Positions 18,501-26,181 of a stretch of DNA of 64,000 nucleotides are shown piece after piece; position 1 is the first letter of the stretch; the number at the start of each line of letters is the position of its first letter. Source of the DNA: Thermoguttaceae bacterium. Its GTDB lineage: Bacteria; Planctomycetota; Planctomycetia; Pirellulales; Thermoguttaceae. Below the pieces are notes generated by a model. That model was not told the origin of the DNA, did no database searches, and saw only the letters and a program-made list of their open reading frames with translations. Location: contig JAFQXE010000047.1 of the NCBI GenBank assembly GCA_017407125.1, positions 62,001-126,000 on the forward strand, in the 5' to 3' direction. The translations under genes and the position numbers were made by a program.

Positions 18501-18589
18501 CCAATCAGAAACGTCAGTCGCTGACTTTCCCGCTCAAGGAAGACGGCAAAGACGTGTATGATATCGGGGAGATTACATTTGAAAAATAG
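15509..18589 (+). CDS. Secreted VIT / vWA-like / TPR / DUF2135 protein
   Basis: 1026 residues. Signal peptide MNRYFIAAMMALLTMPLFAQ; a VIT (vault/inter-alpha-trypsin) domain at about 40-170 (VTGFVCQTEITMTFYNPN, FPLPEGVTVSGYALDIEG); a von Willebrand A-like domain from about 280 with a MIDAS-like DCSGSRSQ. After a coiled region comes an acidic Ala/Glu-rich linker (about 640-700), TPR-like helices (about 740-880), and a C-terminal DUF2135 (YfaP-type) domain with DVRIVMTWSADNTDIDLWV and EPSGEKVFYGH. The layout suggests a periplasmic or surface adhesion/assembly protein. The two TPR genes on either side may be functional partners; this is inference from proximity. Confidence 0.88.
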   Translation: MNRYFIAAMMALLTMPLFAQDVLEPEFPVIEPPTIFVPPSRLKDLKPVELTGYETSVRVTGFVCQTEITMTFYNPNRIQLAGDLVFPLPEGVTVSGYALDIEGSMVDAVAVTKEKARVTLEKEMRRGADPGIVERQRGNQFKTRIFPLPVQGTRTVKIQYVTTAEFDVEKGVAIYRQPVRLDKPVKNFSMTVDVIRPVEKPTLVSGDLGELDFGTWSEGLRAEVKKENFQTDKDVVLEIPLADAQTVRVEKSEDGFTYFAIAASLKPEAQEAAAKEKESVKNVAVFWDCSGSRSQTGRAGEQTKELAFLAAWLKANNIESVRLVPVRNTIEADEIQTVTTDELIPRITTLPGDGATNLSAIASVAKEDELSLLFTDGFATWGDQTNLKVPGRLFAFSSGTSTDATYLKRITAANGGKYINLEKLTTDSAVKAFDSALTQADSTVQVEASDAQAYPTQLDKNAPAAVQFICGRTEKENAVVELKSTDLRFEIKVDDKTVKGETLRTMYAQTLLAELELSPKENQAEIEDLGKTFGLTTSETSLIVLESLEQYLEHGIVPPKSQPELRQAYLTEMQYQNQQKEKSLKEKKEERYSYISRIWKERTEWYNKKFEPSAWSKLKKFAQRSFGGNAAPADGALDADAVPEVMEERVVPQMNAAPAPAMAPDEDGAVVEEALEAEEADEAFDEAEEAADNSAMLYRSVSPGASDDGKSVSMEIKQWQPDSPYLKIMSASDDPYSAYLAIRGEYDRSPSFYLECAEFFKAKGEMVKAIRVLSNLAEMDLEAPQVLRVLGYRLLQYDNPVESVPVFEVVLKQRPEEPQSYRDLAIALTRRAEVSADTAKDDYARALDLYQTLIWGRDYENWDGRFGDVELFALEESNAALEAAKKAGVTEIPLDKEFIRPVDVDVRIVMTWSADNTDIDLWVIEPSGEKVFYGHKLSVAGGMISRDFTGGYGPEEYMIHNAPKGKYKIKAHYYASRAVELLGAVTVQADVYTNFGRPNQKRQSLTFPLKEDGKDVYDIGEITFEK

Positions 18590-18598
18590 GAATAATAA

Positions 18599-18688
18599 TA
18601 GTTAGGAGTGGTTAGTTTTTAGTGGTTAGGACGCAAGCGTTCATCTTACTAACCACTAACTACTAACCACTTACCACTCATTACAATC
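18599..18688. repeat. Heptamer-arm palindromic repeat
   Basis: Left arm GTTAGGAGTGGTTAG with following AGTGGTT units, core GGACGCAAGCGTTCATC, right arm CTAACCACTAACTACTAACC and further ACCACTT units. The clearest full example of the family: the two arms are complementary over more than 20 bases and the core contains GCAAGCG. It fills the space between two co-oriented genes. Confidence 0.8.
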
Positions 18689-18695
18689 ATACATC

Positions 18696-20423
18696 ATGAG
18701 AAATACATTTTTATTTGTTGTTGTCGCCGCGGTTTTGGGAGCGGGTGCGTGTTTTGCTCAAGACGTTCAAGCAGACGATTCGAATTCGCCAGCGTCCGAG
18801 GAAGAATTCTCGCTGGATAAAATGATGGCGGAGTTGAGCGAGCCGGAGTCCGAAAAGGAAAAGACCGGAACCGATTATCTGGACGAGGCGATGGCTTTGA
18901 AGCTGTCGGCGAAAACTCTCAATGACATTGAACGCATTCTGGAATTGTCGCAAAAGGCTCTTGATAAAGGACTGTCTGCGGAAGAAGAAAAACTGGCGCA
19001 CGGCATAATGCGCATGACTCTTTTACAGCGAGCCGCTGTAACGGCAGAAATACTGCGAGACGGCCGCGCCGATTCTGAAAAAGAGGTTGCCATTATTGCT
19101 CAAATTGGATTGGCGGATTTACAGCAGGTAAAAACAACATTCGCTCCGGAAGAGAATGAAAAGGAGTTTGTAGGCGCGGACATTTACTGGTATATCAAAG
19201 CGACGCTGCTGGCGTATTCCGGTCAGAACGGCAAAGACGTTGCTGACGCCGTCAAGACGGCAAAGAAACTCAACAAGGAAAACAGCGACCGTATGGCGCA
19301 GCTGCTGTATATTGAGGCGTCTGTCAAATCAACGGATCCCCAGGAACAATTGAAATTGCTCAAACAGGCGTATGAGAAAGATCCTGACTCCGAAGATATC
19401 GAAAGAAGTTACATCATCGCTCTGGCTCGCAGCGGCAAAATTGACGAAGCCGCTAAACTGATTCTGCCGAAAACGGAAAAAGACGAACTGGAGGATCCTC
19501 TGTTTATTCTTATTCTTTCCGAGTATTATCAGAATCAAAAACAGCCGGAAAAGGCGATGGATTGGCTCAATAAGATTCCCAAGCCGGCGGCGGACTCCAT
19601 TCAGATTATCAAGGCAAAGTTCTTCTGCGCTCTTGAGATGGAAGATAAAAAGCAGATAATGGATCTGTCGCTTAAACTGCTCAACGACGACCCGCAAAAC
19701 GTTGAAATTCGCATGTTGAGAGCCAGAGTCGCGCTGTCAGATAAAAAGTACGACGAAGCTCTGGAAGAAATTCGTTTGGCGATGTTCTTTGAGGAGAATT
19801 CCAAAGAACTGCAAATGATGAAGACGCTGATTCTTTGTCAAAAAGATAAAGCCAATTTCGACAACGCTCGAAAAGAGGTTGAAAATCTTCTCAACGACAA
19901 AGACGCCGACGTTGATGCGCTGCATATAGCGTCTAACGTCGCCCATGCGATGAAAGATCCTGAATTGGCGCTGCAGGTTTCTCAAACCGTTCTTAAACAG
20001 GACGAAAATGACGAAGAAGCGTTATTCGAACTTCCATCCATTTATATTGCTCTCAAACAGTACGATAAAGCTGTGGAAGCGTTTGAAAAAAGCGTTAATC
20101 AGTATCCTGAAAGTCCAACTGCCTTGAACAATTACAGCTGGTTTTTGTCAACGACAACTCAAGACGCTTATCGAGACGGGAAGAAAGCGCTGAAACTGGG
20201 GCTTAAGGCGGCTCAGGCGTCTAATTACGAAAAAGCGTACATCCTTTCCACGCTGGCGGCTGCGTATGCAGAAAACGGCGATTTTGAAAACGCGATGAAA
20301 TTCATTCAAAAAGCTCTTGAAATTAATAAAGACGATTCAATCGTTCAGAGCGTAAAAAATGAGATGGAATCCTATAAACAGAAAAAACCGATACGGGAAG
20401 ACTCAAATGAATGGTTCAAATAA
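18696..20423 (+). CDS. Exported TPR protein
   Basis: 575 residues with signal peptide (MRNTFLFVVVAAVLGAGACFA) and an acidic N-terminal stretch, then many TPR-like helix pairs to the end: for example AKLILPKTEKDELEDPLF, PEKAMDWLNKIPKP, YDEALEEIRLAMFFEENS, YDKAVEAFEKSVNQYPESP, NAMKFIQKALEINKDD. Such proteins mediate assembly of envelope complexes. Its last 17 bases overlap the start of the methyltransferase gene, so the two are very likely co-transcribed and possibly translationally coupled. No catalytic motif is seen. Confidence 0.82.
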   Translation: MRNTFLFVVVAAVLGAGACFAQDVQADDSNSPASEEEFSLDKMMAELSEPESEKEKTGTDYLDEAMALKLSAKTLNDIERILELSQKALDKGLSAEEEKLAHGIMRMTLLQRAAVTAEILRDGRADSEKEVAIIAQIGLADLQQVKTTFAPEENEKEFVGADIYWYIKATLLAYSGQNGKDVADAVKTAKKLNKENSDRMAQLLYIEASVKSTDPQEQLKLLKQAYEKDPDSEDIERSYIIALARSGKIDEAAKLILPKTEKDELEDPLFILILSEYYQNQKQPEKAMDWLNKIPKPAADSIQIIKAKFFCALEMEDKKQIMDLSLKLLNDDPQNVEIRMLRARVALSDKKYDEALEEIRLAMFFEENSKELQMMKTLILCQKDKANFDNARKEVENLLNDKDADVDALHIASNVAHAMKDPELALQVSQTVLKQDENDEEALFELPSIYIALKQYDKAVEAFEKSVNQYPESPTALNNYSWFLSTTTQDAYRDGKKALKLGLKAAQASNYEKAYILSTLAAAYAENGDFENAMKFIQKALEINKDDSIVQSVKNEMESYKQKKPIREDSNEWFK

Positions 20424-21639
20424 ACTCCGCTGGCTGACCGGCTTGACGATTGGCGCTCTTGTCGTTACAGGCGCTTTGACGGCGTTCGCTCAAGGTAATC
20501 TGCGAGACTGGCGAACCATGGCCAATACGCTGGTTCAGAAGTACGTCAAAGGCGCAGGCGTTACGAACGAACAGGTGCTCGACGCGATTCGCAATACGCC
20601 TCGGCACGAGTTCGTCCCCAACGACCAGAAGAACCGGGCGTATTACGATATGTCCCTTCCGATTGGGAACGATCAGACGATTTCCTCTCCGTTTATTGTC
20701 GCCTATATGACAGAATGTCTGGAACCGAAAACGTCTGACAAAGTGTTGGAAATCGGGACGGGCAGCGGCTATCAGGCGGCTGTGTTGTCGCCCATCGTTC
20801 GGGAAGTGTACACGATTGAAATCGTCCCGGCGTTGGGAAAACGCGCTGCTCAAACGCTCAAAAAACTCAAGTACGACAACGTTCACGTCAAAATCGGAGA
20901 CGGGTATCAGGGCTGGCCGGAACACGCGCCGTTTGACAAAATCATTGTTACGTGTTCTCCGGAAAAAGTGCCTCCCAAGCTGGTGGAACAGCTCGCGGAA
21001 GGCGGACGAATTGTCATCCCGCTGGGAGAACGATACAATCAAACGTTCTATCTGCTTAAAAAAGTCAATGGAGAAATGCAGTTTGAGGCTTTGCGTCCTA
21101 CTCTGTTTGTCCCCATGACCGGCGCGGCGGAAAAGCGGCGCGAGGTGCAGCCGGACGGGCGTCATCCGACTTTGGAAAACGGCGATTTTGAAAAAGCCAT
21201 TCCAGAGGGGAACATTCCGGACGTCTGGTATTATCAACGCCAATGCACCTGGATGACAGGGGTCGAAGCGCCGAAAGGAACTCATTACTTGAAAATGAGC
21301 AATTCCATTACCAACCTCAATGCGTGCATCATGCAGGGATTTGCCGTGGACGGGAGAAAAGTTAAACGTTTGAAATTTACGTATTCCGTTAAAGGAGAAG
21401 AGCTTTACATGAACCCCGATACCGGAGAACTGCCTCGCGTTCAGATCGTTTTTTACGACGAGCGGGTCAGCGACATCGCTCGCGTTGAAGGACGGTTCTG
21501 GAAAGGCTCGTTTGACTGGCGGACGGAACGGGTTTACTTTGACGTCCCGCCCCGCGCAACGTCGGCAATTATTCAGTTCGGTTTGTACGGCTCCGTTGGG
21601 ACGTTGTACCTCGACAACGTTGAGCTGGACTACAGATAA
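20407..21639 (+). CDS. Exported protein-L-isoaspartate O-methyltransferase-like protein with C-terminal domain
   Basis: 410 residues from the ATG at 20407, which overlaps the previous stop and gives a signal peptide (MNGSNKLRWLTGLTIGALVV ... AFAQ). Residues about 35-235 are PCMT: RHEFVPNDQKNRAYYD, LPIGNDQTISSPFIVAYM, the SAM-binding EIGTGSGYQAAVL, and IIVTCSPEKVPPKL. The family repairs isoaspartate in damaged proteins using S-adenosylmethionine. Residues about 250-410 form a beta-rich module (LENGDFEKAIPEGNIPDVWY ... GTLYLDNVELDY) like carbohydrate-binding or jelly-roll domains. A SAM-dependent enzyme with an export signal is odd, because SAM is not expected in the periplasm. Confidence 0.85.
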   Translation: MNGSNKLRWLTGLTIGALVVTGALTAFAQGNLRDWRTMANTLVQKYVKGAGVTNEQVLDAIRNTPRHEFVPNDQKNRAYYDMSLPIGNDQTISSPFIVAYMTECLEPKTSDKVLEIGTGSGYQAAVLSPIVREVYTIEIVPALGKRAAQTLKKLKYDNVHVKIGDGYQGWPEHAPFDKIIVTCSPEKVPPKLVEQLAEGGRIVIPLGERYNQTFYLLKKVNGEMQFEALRPTLFVPMTGAAEKRREVQPDGRHPTLENGDFEKAIPEGNIPDVWYYQRQCTWMTGVEAPKGTHYLKMSNSITNLNACIMQGFAVDGRKVKRLKFTYSVKGEELYMNPDTGELPRVQIVFYDERVSDIARVEGRFWKGSFDWRTERVYFDVPPRATSAIIQFGLYGSVGTLYLDNVELDYR

Positions 21640-21770
21640 TTAGCAATTGTCAATGAGCAATTAGCAATTACGCTTCGCGCCTCAAATAATTGCTAATTGC
21701 TAATTGCTAATTATCGTAAAGCTCCTCAAATAATTGAAAATTGCTAATTGCTAATTGCTAATTACTTAAA
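21638..21770. repeat. Heptamer-arm palindromic repeat, double
   Basis: GCAATTA-type units, core ACGCTTCGCGCC, then AATTGCT units, a second short core (ATCGTAAAGCTCC) and more AATTGCT units up to the tmk start. Fills the whole spacer before tmk. Confidence 0.75.
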
Positions 21771-21772
21771 AT

Positions 21773-22366
21773 ATGTTTTACTCAATAGACGGCGTGGACG
21801 GCGCCGGTAAAAGCGTTCAAATTAAACTCCTGTGCGAGTTTTTATCCAATCGGGGCGAAAAGGTTGTCCTTTGCCGCGACCCGGGTTCGACGTTTTTATC
21901 GGAAGAGCTTCGCAAGATAATTTTGCATCGGGACGACTTGCCGACCGGGCGTTTGGCGCAGATGTTTCTCTTTATGGCGGCGCGCGCCCAATTGGTTGAA
22001 GAAGTTATCGCCCCGGCGCTGGCGGCAGGGCAGACGGTCGTCTGCGATCGCTTTTTGCTTTCCAGCGTCGTCTATCAGGGATACGCTGGCGGCCTTGACC
22101 CTCAAATGATTTACAACGTCGGGCTTGCCGCAACCAGAGGTCTGGTTCCAGACAAAACGTTTGTTTTAGACGTCCCTCAGGAGGTCGCTGTTTCGAGAAT
22201 GATCAACCGGGAACTGGACAGCATCGAACGCGAAGACGCCGAATTCAAACAGCGCTTGCGCGATGGTTTCAGCGCGGAAGCGAAAAAACGCCCCAAGTCC
22301 ATTATTCTTATTGACGGCTTGCAGTCTATAGAAGACGTTCACGCCGAGATCGTTCGGCATTGCTAG
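21773..22366 (+). CDS. tmk: Thymidylate kinase
   Basis: 197 residues, close to the usual 200-215. It phosphorylates dTMP to dTDP with ATP in the cytoplasm, an essential step of DNA precursor synthesis. The P-loop is GVDGAGKS at 7-14; the thymidylate-binding DRFLLSSVVYQG follows near 93-104; RDPGS near 37 matches the usual DR/EPGGT segment with a changed last part. The lid region (RELDSIEREDAEFKQRLR) is consistent. There is no ribosome site before the ATG, which lies right after an intergenic repeat. It faces the next gene tail to tail. Confidence 0.93.
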   Translation: MFYSIDGVDGAGKSVQIKLLCEFLSNRGEKVVLCRDPGSTFLSEELRKIILHRDDLPTGRLAQMFLFMAARAQLVEEVIAPALAAGQTVVCDRFLLSSVVYQGYAGGLDPQMIYNVGLAATRGLVPDKTFVLDVPQEVAVSRMINRELDSIEREDAEFKQRLRDGFSAEAKKRPKSIILIDGLQSIEDVHAEIVRHC

Positions 22367-22394
22367 CAATTAGCGCGAAGCGAGTTACGAAAAA

Positions 22395-22503
22395 TTTTTA
22401 ACACGAAATACACGAAATAAGCGAAAGAGACGAAAGATTTTTAAAATATATTTTTAATATTTTTCGTGTTTTTTCGTTCCTTTTCGTGTTTTTCGTGTTT
22501 AAA
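22395..22503. repeat. Long palindromic ACGAAA repeat between convergent genes
   Basis: Left arm of CACGAAATA/AAGCGAAAG units and right arm of TTTCGTGTT units, with an AT-rich centre. The two ends (AACACGAAATACACG and TTTTCGTGTTTTTCGTGTTT) are complementary. Related arrays occur at 55717-55770 and 55832-55908. A bidirectional terminator role is possible because tmk and the next gene converge here. Confidence 0.65.
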
Positions 22504-22505
22504 AA

Positions 22506-23750
22506 TCAGACGCTGATCTTTTTTCGTCGAATTTCGATTTCCTCAAAGGGAATCAGCGGGCCCTGATTGCAGCCGGGACAGGTTTTGCTGGCTTCGTCCC
22601 ATGCGTTTTGGGATTCCAGCAACGAGTCCCAGAAGGGCCACGTTCGGCACTGCGCCGGGCGGACGTCGTAGATGGAACACTGCTTCGTTTCGGAATTGAA
22701 AAAGACGCAGTCGTAATTGCTTTGCGGGATTTCTTTCAGACTTCTTCTCAGACCGTAAACCATGCGAGTATACGTCTTTTCAAATTCGTCAAGGGAAAGG
22801 TTGAGGAAATCCGCGATCTGTTTTTCTTCTTCGTCAGTCAGCCAAACGTAACCCGGCGCGCCGGTGCAGCAGCCGCCGCAGCCCGCGCACTGAAAATGAA
22901 GCCCTTGTTTGTACCAGTTTTTCACGTTTGTTTCTATGTGATCCATTTTTTTGACGATAGATTTTTGGATGTGTTTTGGAATAGTAATTTTATCAATTTC
23001 CCCTATTGGTTTGAGAATTTGTCGTTCCCCAAAAATTCTGTCGCGCGGGGTGTAAACCGTAAATACAGAGCCTTGCAAATGGTTAATGATGAAATTGCGT
23101 TCCTGATTGCAATACGGTTCGAGCGCTTCTTTGATTGACGCCCGTTTTGTAAGGTCAATCCACAAATAGCGGGCAACGACGTCTGACGTGCTGCCCGGCT
23201 TGGGTTTGTCGATATTTTGCCCGTCCCATAATGCGATAAGATTGTTGCAGGAGTTGGCAAGGAATTCCGCCAGTAAAACGTATTGTCCTGTACGGTGGAT
23301 TTTCTCTCCCTGATTTCTCAGCGCCTGATTCTCTTGCGTCAGCGGCAAGGCGATTTTGGCGTCCATGCAATCCAGAGCGTTTTCAAATTCCCGCCGCGTT
23401 TCCGGAAGTGAAAAGTCTTGAACGTAATCTTCTTCCGGCATGGGAAAAACGGCAATCTGCGTTATGAAATCGGGGGCAAAAGCGACTCGAGCCTCATTCA
23501 CTGCGGCTGCGACAAGCTGATCCGCTCCTGTCGCCATGCCATTGAGAAACACGATTGGTCTTTTGGGACTTTTTTTAGACTCTTGTTTAAATAATTCGTT
23601 TAAAAGGTCAGAAAGAGCGCTTCTGAGCGGAAGCTCCGCATCCAGCCCAATGTCTCTGTGCCCGGTAACGCTGATAATAAGCGGGTCAAGGTATTGACCG
23701 TCTTTGAAGAAAAACGGTTTCAGGTCGTCAGTAAGGTCGGAAGGCTTCAT
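22506..23750 (-). CDS. SLOG-like domain fused to a YkgJ-type CxxCxxCC domain
   Basis: 414 residues, no signal peptide. The N-terminal half (about 20-210) has a SLOG/YspA-like Rossmann pattern: LIISVTGHRDI, VFLNGMATGADQLVA, and NLIALWDGQN. SLOG domains bind nucleotide-type ligands. The C-terminal part (about 275-414) is the YkgJ family: CAGCGGCC near 293-300, then YDCVFFN, CSIYDVRPAQCRTWPFW and CPGC, a set of cysteines thought to bind zinc or an Fe-S cluster. The join lies near residue 270, where an internal Met (KKMDHIETN) could be an old start of a stand-alone YkgJ gene. I do not know this fusion from characterised proteins. It follows PrsW and radical SAM genes on the same strand. Confidence 0.75.
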   Translation of the reverse strand: MKPSDLTDDLKPFFFKDGQYLDPLIISVTGHRDIGLDAELPLRSALSDLLNELFKQESKKSPKRPIVFLNGMATGADQLVAAAVNEARVAFAPDFITQIAVFPMPEEDYVQDFSLPETRREFENALDCMDAKIALPLTQENQALRNQGEKIHRTGQYVLLAEFLANSCNNLIALWDGQNIDKPKPGSTSDVVARYLWIDLTKRASIKEALEPYCNQERNFIINHLQGSVFTVYTPRDRIFGERQILKPIGEIDKITIPKHIQKSIVKKMDHIETNVKNWYKQGLHFQCAGCGGCCTGAPGYVWLTDEEEKQIADFLNLSLDEFEKTYTRMVYGLRRSLKEIPQSNYDCVFFNSETKQCSIYDVRPAQCRTWPFWDSLLESQNAWDEASKTCPGCNQGPLIPFEEIEIRRKKISV

Positions 23751-23812
23751 TTGTTTATAAGCTGTTCTCCATGGATGACAACAGTCCAGACGCTATTCAG
23801 CGCTGGTTAATG

Positions 23813-24805
23813 TTACATATCAAAAGGTTTTTTAGGGGAGGATGCGTCTTGATTTGACAAGAACTCATTTATATTATGAAGATTCTGATTTAACGCATCC
23901 TTTTGATCCTGAAGCGATTTTTCTGCCAGTTGATTGCATTTGGGGCAGGCGTTCTGTTCTGACGAGTAGGACGTTCCACAGTTTGAACAGGTTATATAAA
24001 CCGGAATCTCGTCTTTTGATTTGGGGCGAAGCAAATCTGCCAGGCGCTTAATTCGTTTGCGTCCAAACTTCCAAAATACAAAGTTGAATATAATGAAAAT
24101 GATAAACAGTACGAGGGCTGGCGCGATTGGTTGGGCGGCAATTTCCTTCTCGTTGCCCAAGTTCAAGTTATAGTAGTAGGCGGTTTGATAAAACAGAATG
24201 AAGTCAAATATGCCATGGAACAAAATGGCATATAACAACCCCATGGAAATGTAACTGCTTTTAGTATTTTTTTTGTTTCTTTCAAATTTTGCCAGGGAAA
24301 GGTAGTAGCCTAAAATAACGCCGCAGAAGAAATGGCAGGGAATAGTGAAAATAGCGCGCCTAATACTGACGGTATAGGCAACTATGGCCCCTCCAACGGA
24401 ATAAAATCCCATGACATACTGGAGGTTCTCTGCACAAGCAAACCCTAAAGATACAAATACGCCGTAGACGATTCCGTCAAAGCGTTCGTCAAATTCCGGC
24501 TTCTTCCAGATATAATTGTGGAGAAAGTACATTTTAAAACACTCTTCAGTACATGCCGCAACAACAAAGGCGTTGCAGAAAGCATAAAGCAGTGGGTTTG
24601 GAAGCAGACTGTCAATTTGAATAAACGCTTCAATAGTTTCTTCTATAATACCAATGGGGATGATGCTGAATATGCCGAGGAAAAAGGAACCCGCGAGTAC
24701 ACTTACAGGTTCTTTGTTATACTTGTCTTTACAAAAAATATAGCCCAACCCTGCAACTATAGGCGCTAATGCAGCGCACAGCAGGTAAATAAAGTGATTG
24801 TCCAT
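23813..24805 (-). CDS. PrsW-family intramembrane metalloprotease with C-terminal zinc ribbon
   Basis: 330 residues, about eight predicted membrane helices. PrsW-family motifs are clear: ACTEECFKMYF (EExxK type), ACAENLQYVMGF and IPCHFFCGVILGYYL with the metal-binding His. The family cleaves membrane proteins such as anti-sigma factors within the membrane. The C-terminus adds a cytoplasmic zinc ribbon, CSNCGTSYSSEQNACPKC, then a charged tail ending KPFDM. It is 87 bases downstream of the radical SAM gene and 62 bases upstream of the SLOG-YkgJ gene. No obvious anti-sigma factor gene is in the window. Confidence 0.85.
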   Translation of the reverse strand: MDNHFIYLLCAALAPIVAGLGYIFCKDKYNKEPVSVLAGSFFLGIFSIIPIGIIEETIEAFIQIDSLLPNPLLYAFCNAFVVAACTEECFKMYFLHNYIWKKPEFDERFDGIVYGVFVSLGFACAENLQYVMGFYSVGGAIVAYTVSIRRAIFTIPCHFFCGVILGYYLSLAKFERNKKNTKSSYISMGLLYAILFHGIFDFILFYQTAYYYNLNLGNEKEIAAQPIAPALVLFIIFIIFNFVFWKFGRKRIKRLADLLRPKSKDEIPVYITCSNCGTSYSSEQNACPKCNQLAEKSLQDQKDALNQNLHNINEFLSNQDASSPKKPFDM

Positions 24806-24892
24806 AGCTGAAAATGTGGATTAAGGACAGGGAATGAGAATAAAAACAGGAAAAGACGACGCTTATTCCAATTGTTCCCAAACCACTATAAT

Positions 24893-25774
24893 TTAAATAT
24901 ATACAACGGTTTTTAACCCAGTTTGAGTTGTGATGCTGTTTGCAATGTCGTCCAGCCGTTGACGGGGCAGGGCGATAACGCCTTTTTCTGCCGGAATGCG
25001 CCTGACGGTGTGAACCTGAACGTAGTCGATTTGCCCGTTGGCGTCGAGAATCTTTTCCAGTTGGGCGATATAGGCGTTGACTTCGCCGTCAGACGGGCCG
25101 CCGTCGCCGTGAACGTCTGAAAAAAGCGTTTGGATTATTACCTTGTGACGTTGAGCGGTTAAGACAATATTATTAACGCATTTTTCTAATGGAACGGCGG
25201 AACGGTCGATTTTTTTGTAAAACGATTCCGTTCCGGCGTCGAGCTTGCACCAAATCTCGCCGTTGTTCGCCATTAAAACGTCCACGCCTTCGATAACGTC
25301 TGGACGGTCAAGGCAGGTGGAGTTGGTTATAAGAACAAGTTTGACGTCTTTTCCGCCGCATTCCTGCCGAACGTCTGCCGCAATGCGGGCAGCGGGCAGA
25401 AAATATTTGCTTAGAGTCGGTTCTCCGTTTCCGCTAAAGGCGACGTCGTTGAGCCGCCTCAGGTCTTCCGGCGTGGCGTCGAAAGGAGAATGATTAAAAA
25501 TCAGTCCTTTTAACGCGCCGATAAACAACAGATGCAGTTCTTCGTGTAAAACGTCCAGATCAATAACGCGATTTTGCGGCGGAACAGTTGATAAATTGTG
25601 CTTTTCGACCTGACAGTAGATACAATTGAAAGTGCATTCACAGGCTGGACTTAAGTCGATTCCGAGGGAAATGCCTCGAGAGCGTCGGCTTAAAACAGGG
25701 TATACGTATTTAAAATCTTCCCAACGTCGGGAATGATTTATGTATAAATCGTCAATGCGGGCTTGATCTATCAT
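24893..25774 (-). CDS. Radical SAM protein
   Basis: 293 residues. The radical SAM cluster motif CX3CX2C is in ACECTFNCIYCQVEKHNL near 43-60; glycine-rich SAM-binding and downstream strands (AFSGNGEPTLSKY, LVLITNSTC) follow, as in MoaA-like TIM barrels. It would cleave SAM with a [4Fe-4S] cluster to generate a radical; the substrate is unknown. No second cluster of cysteines (SPASM) is visible at the C-terminus. It heads a three-gene minus-strand group with PrsW and the SLOG-YkgJ fusion, so it may act in the same pathway, but this is inference. No ribosome site precedes the ATG. Confidence 0.85.
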   Translation of the reverse strand: MIDQARIDDLYINHSRRWEDFKYVYPVLSRRSRGISLGIDLSPACECTFNCIYCQVEKHNLSTVPPQNRVIDLDVLHEELHLLFIGALKGLIFNHSPFDATPEDLRRLNDVAFSGNGEPTLSKYFLPAARIAADVRQECGGKDVKLVLITNSTCLDRPDVIEGVDVLMANNGEIWCKLDAGTESFYKKIDRSAVPLEKCVNNIVLTAQRHKVIIQTLFSDVHGDGGPSDGEVNAYIAQLEKILDANGQIDYVQVHTVRRIPAEKGVIALPRQRLDDIANSITTQTGLKTVVYI

Positions 25775-25802
25775 TAGGGGAATGTGGGGAGGGTTTTCTT
25801 AA

Positions 25803-25880
25803 AAAGGAGTGGTTAGTAGTAAGTGGTTAGTAAAACGCTTGCGCGTTTACTGCTAAAGACTTGGAGCTTACAACTTCTCG
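25803..25880. repeat. Heptamer-arm palindromic repeat in the 25775-26181 gap
   Basis: Left arm AGGAGTGGTTAGTAGTAAG and following units, core AAACGCTTGCGCGTTT, right arm degenerate (CTGCTAAAGACTTGGAGC). The remainder of the gap is AT-rich, with TATAAT at 26123-26128 that could be the -10 of the next gene, though no good -35 is seen. Confidence 0.6.
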
Positions 25881-26181
25881 CTTTTCTCATATAATAAGAG
25901 CTATTATATACTAAAAGTTTTAAGTTTTCAAGGGAGGCAAATAAGAAAAAAACGATTTCTTTTTATTTATACAGGATAAAAAGTCATTGCAACCGTGGCG
26001 ATTTTATCGATTTTATCGATGAATAAGAACGTAAACGCGATAAAATTTTGAAAAAAGCCGAAAAAAATCGGAATTGGTTTCTTTCAAAAATCAAAAGATG
26101 GATTAAAATATATTAGATGGAGTATAATTTTAACTGGAAGATGGTTTGAAAAACTATCGTCATTTCCTTTGGAGATATTCA

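Noticed and set aside
20416..21285. Minus-strand open frame of about 289 codons
   Set aside because: Fully antisense to the methyltransferase gene, with no recognisable domain.
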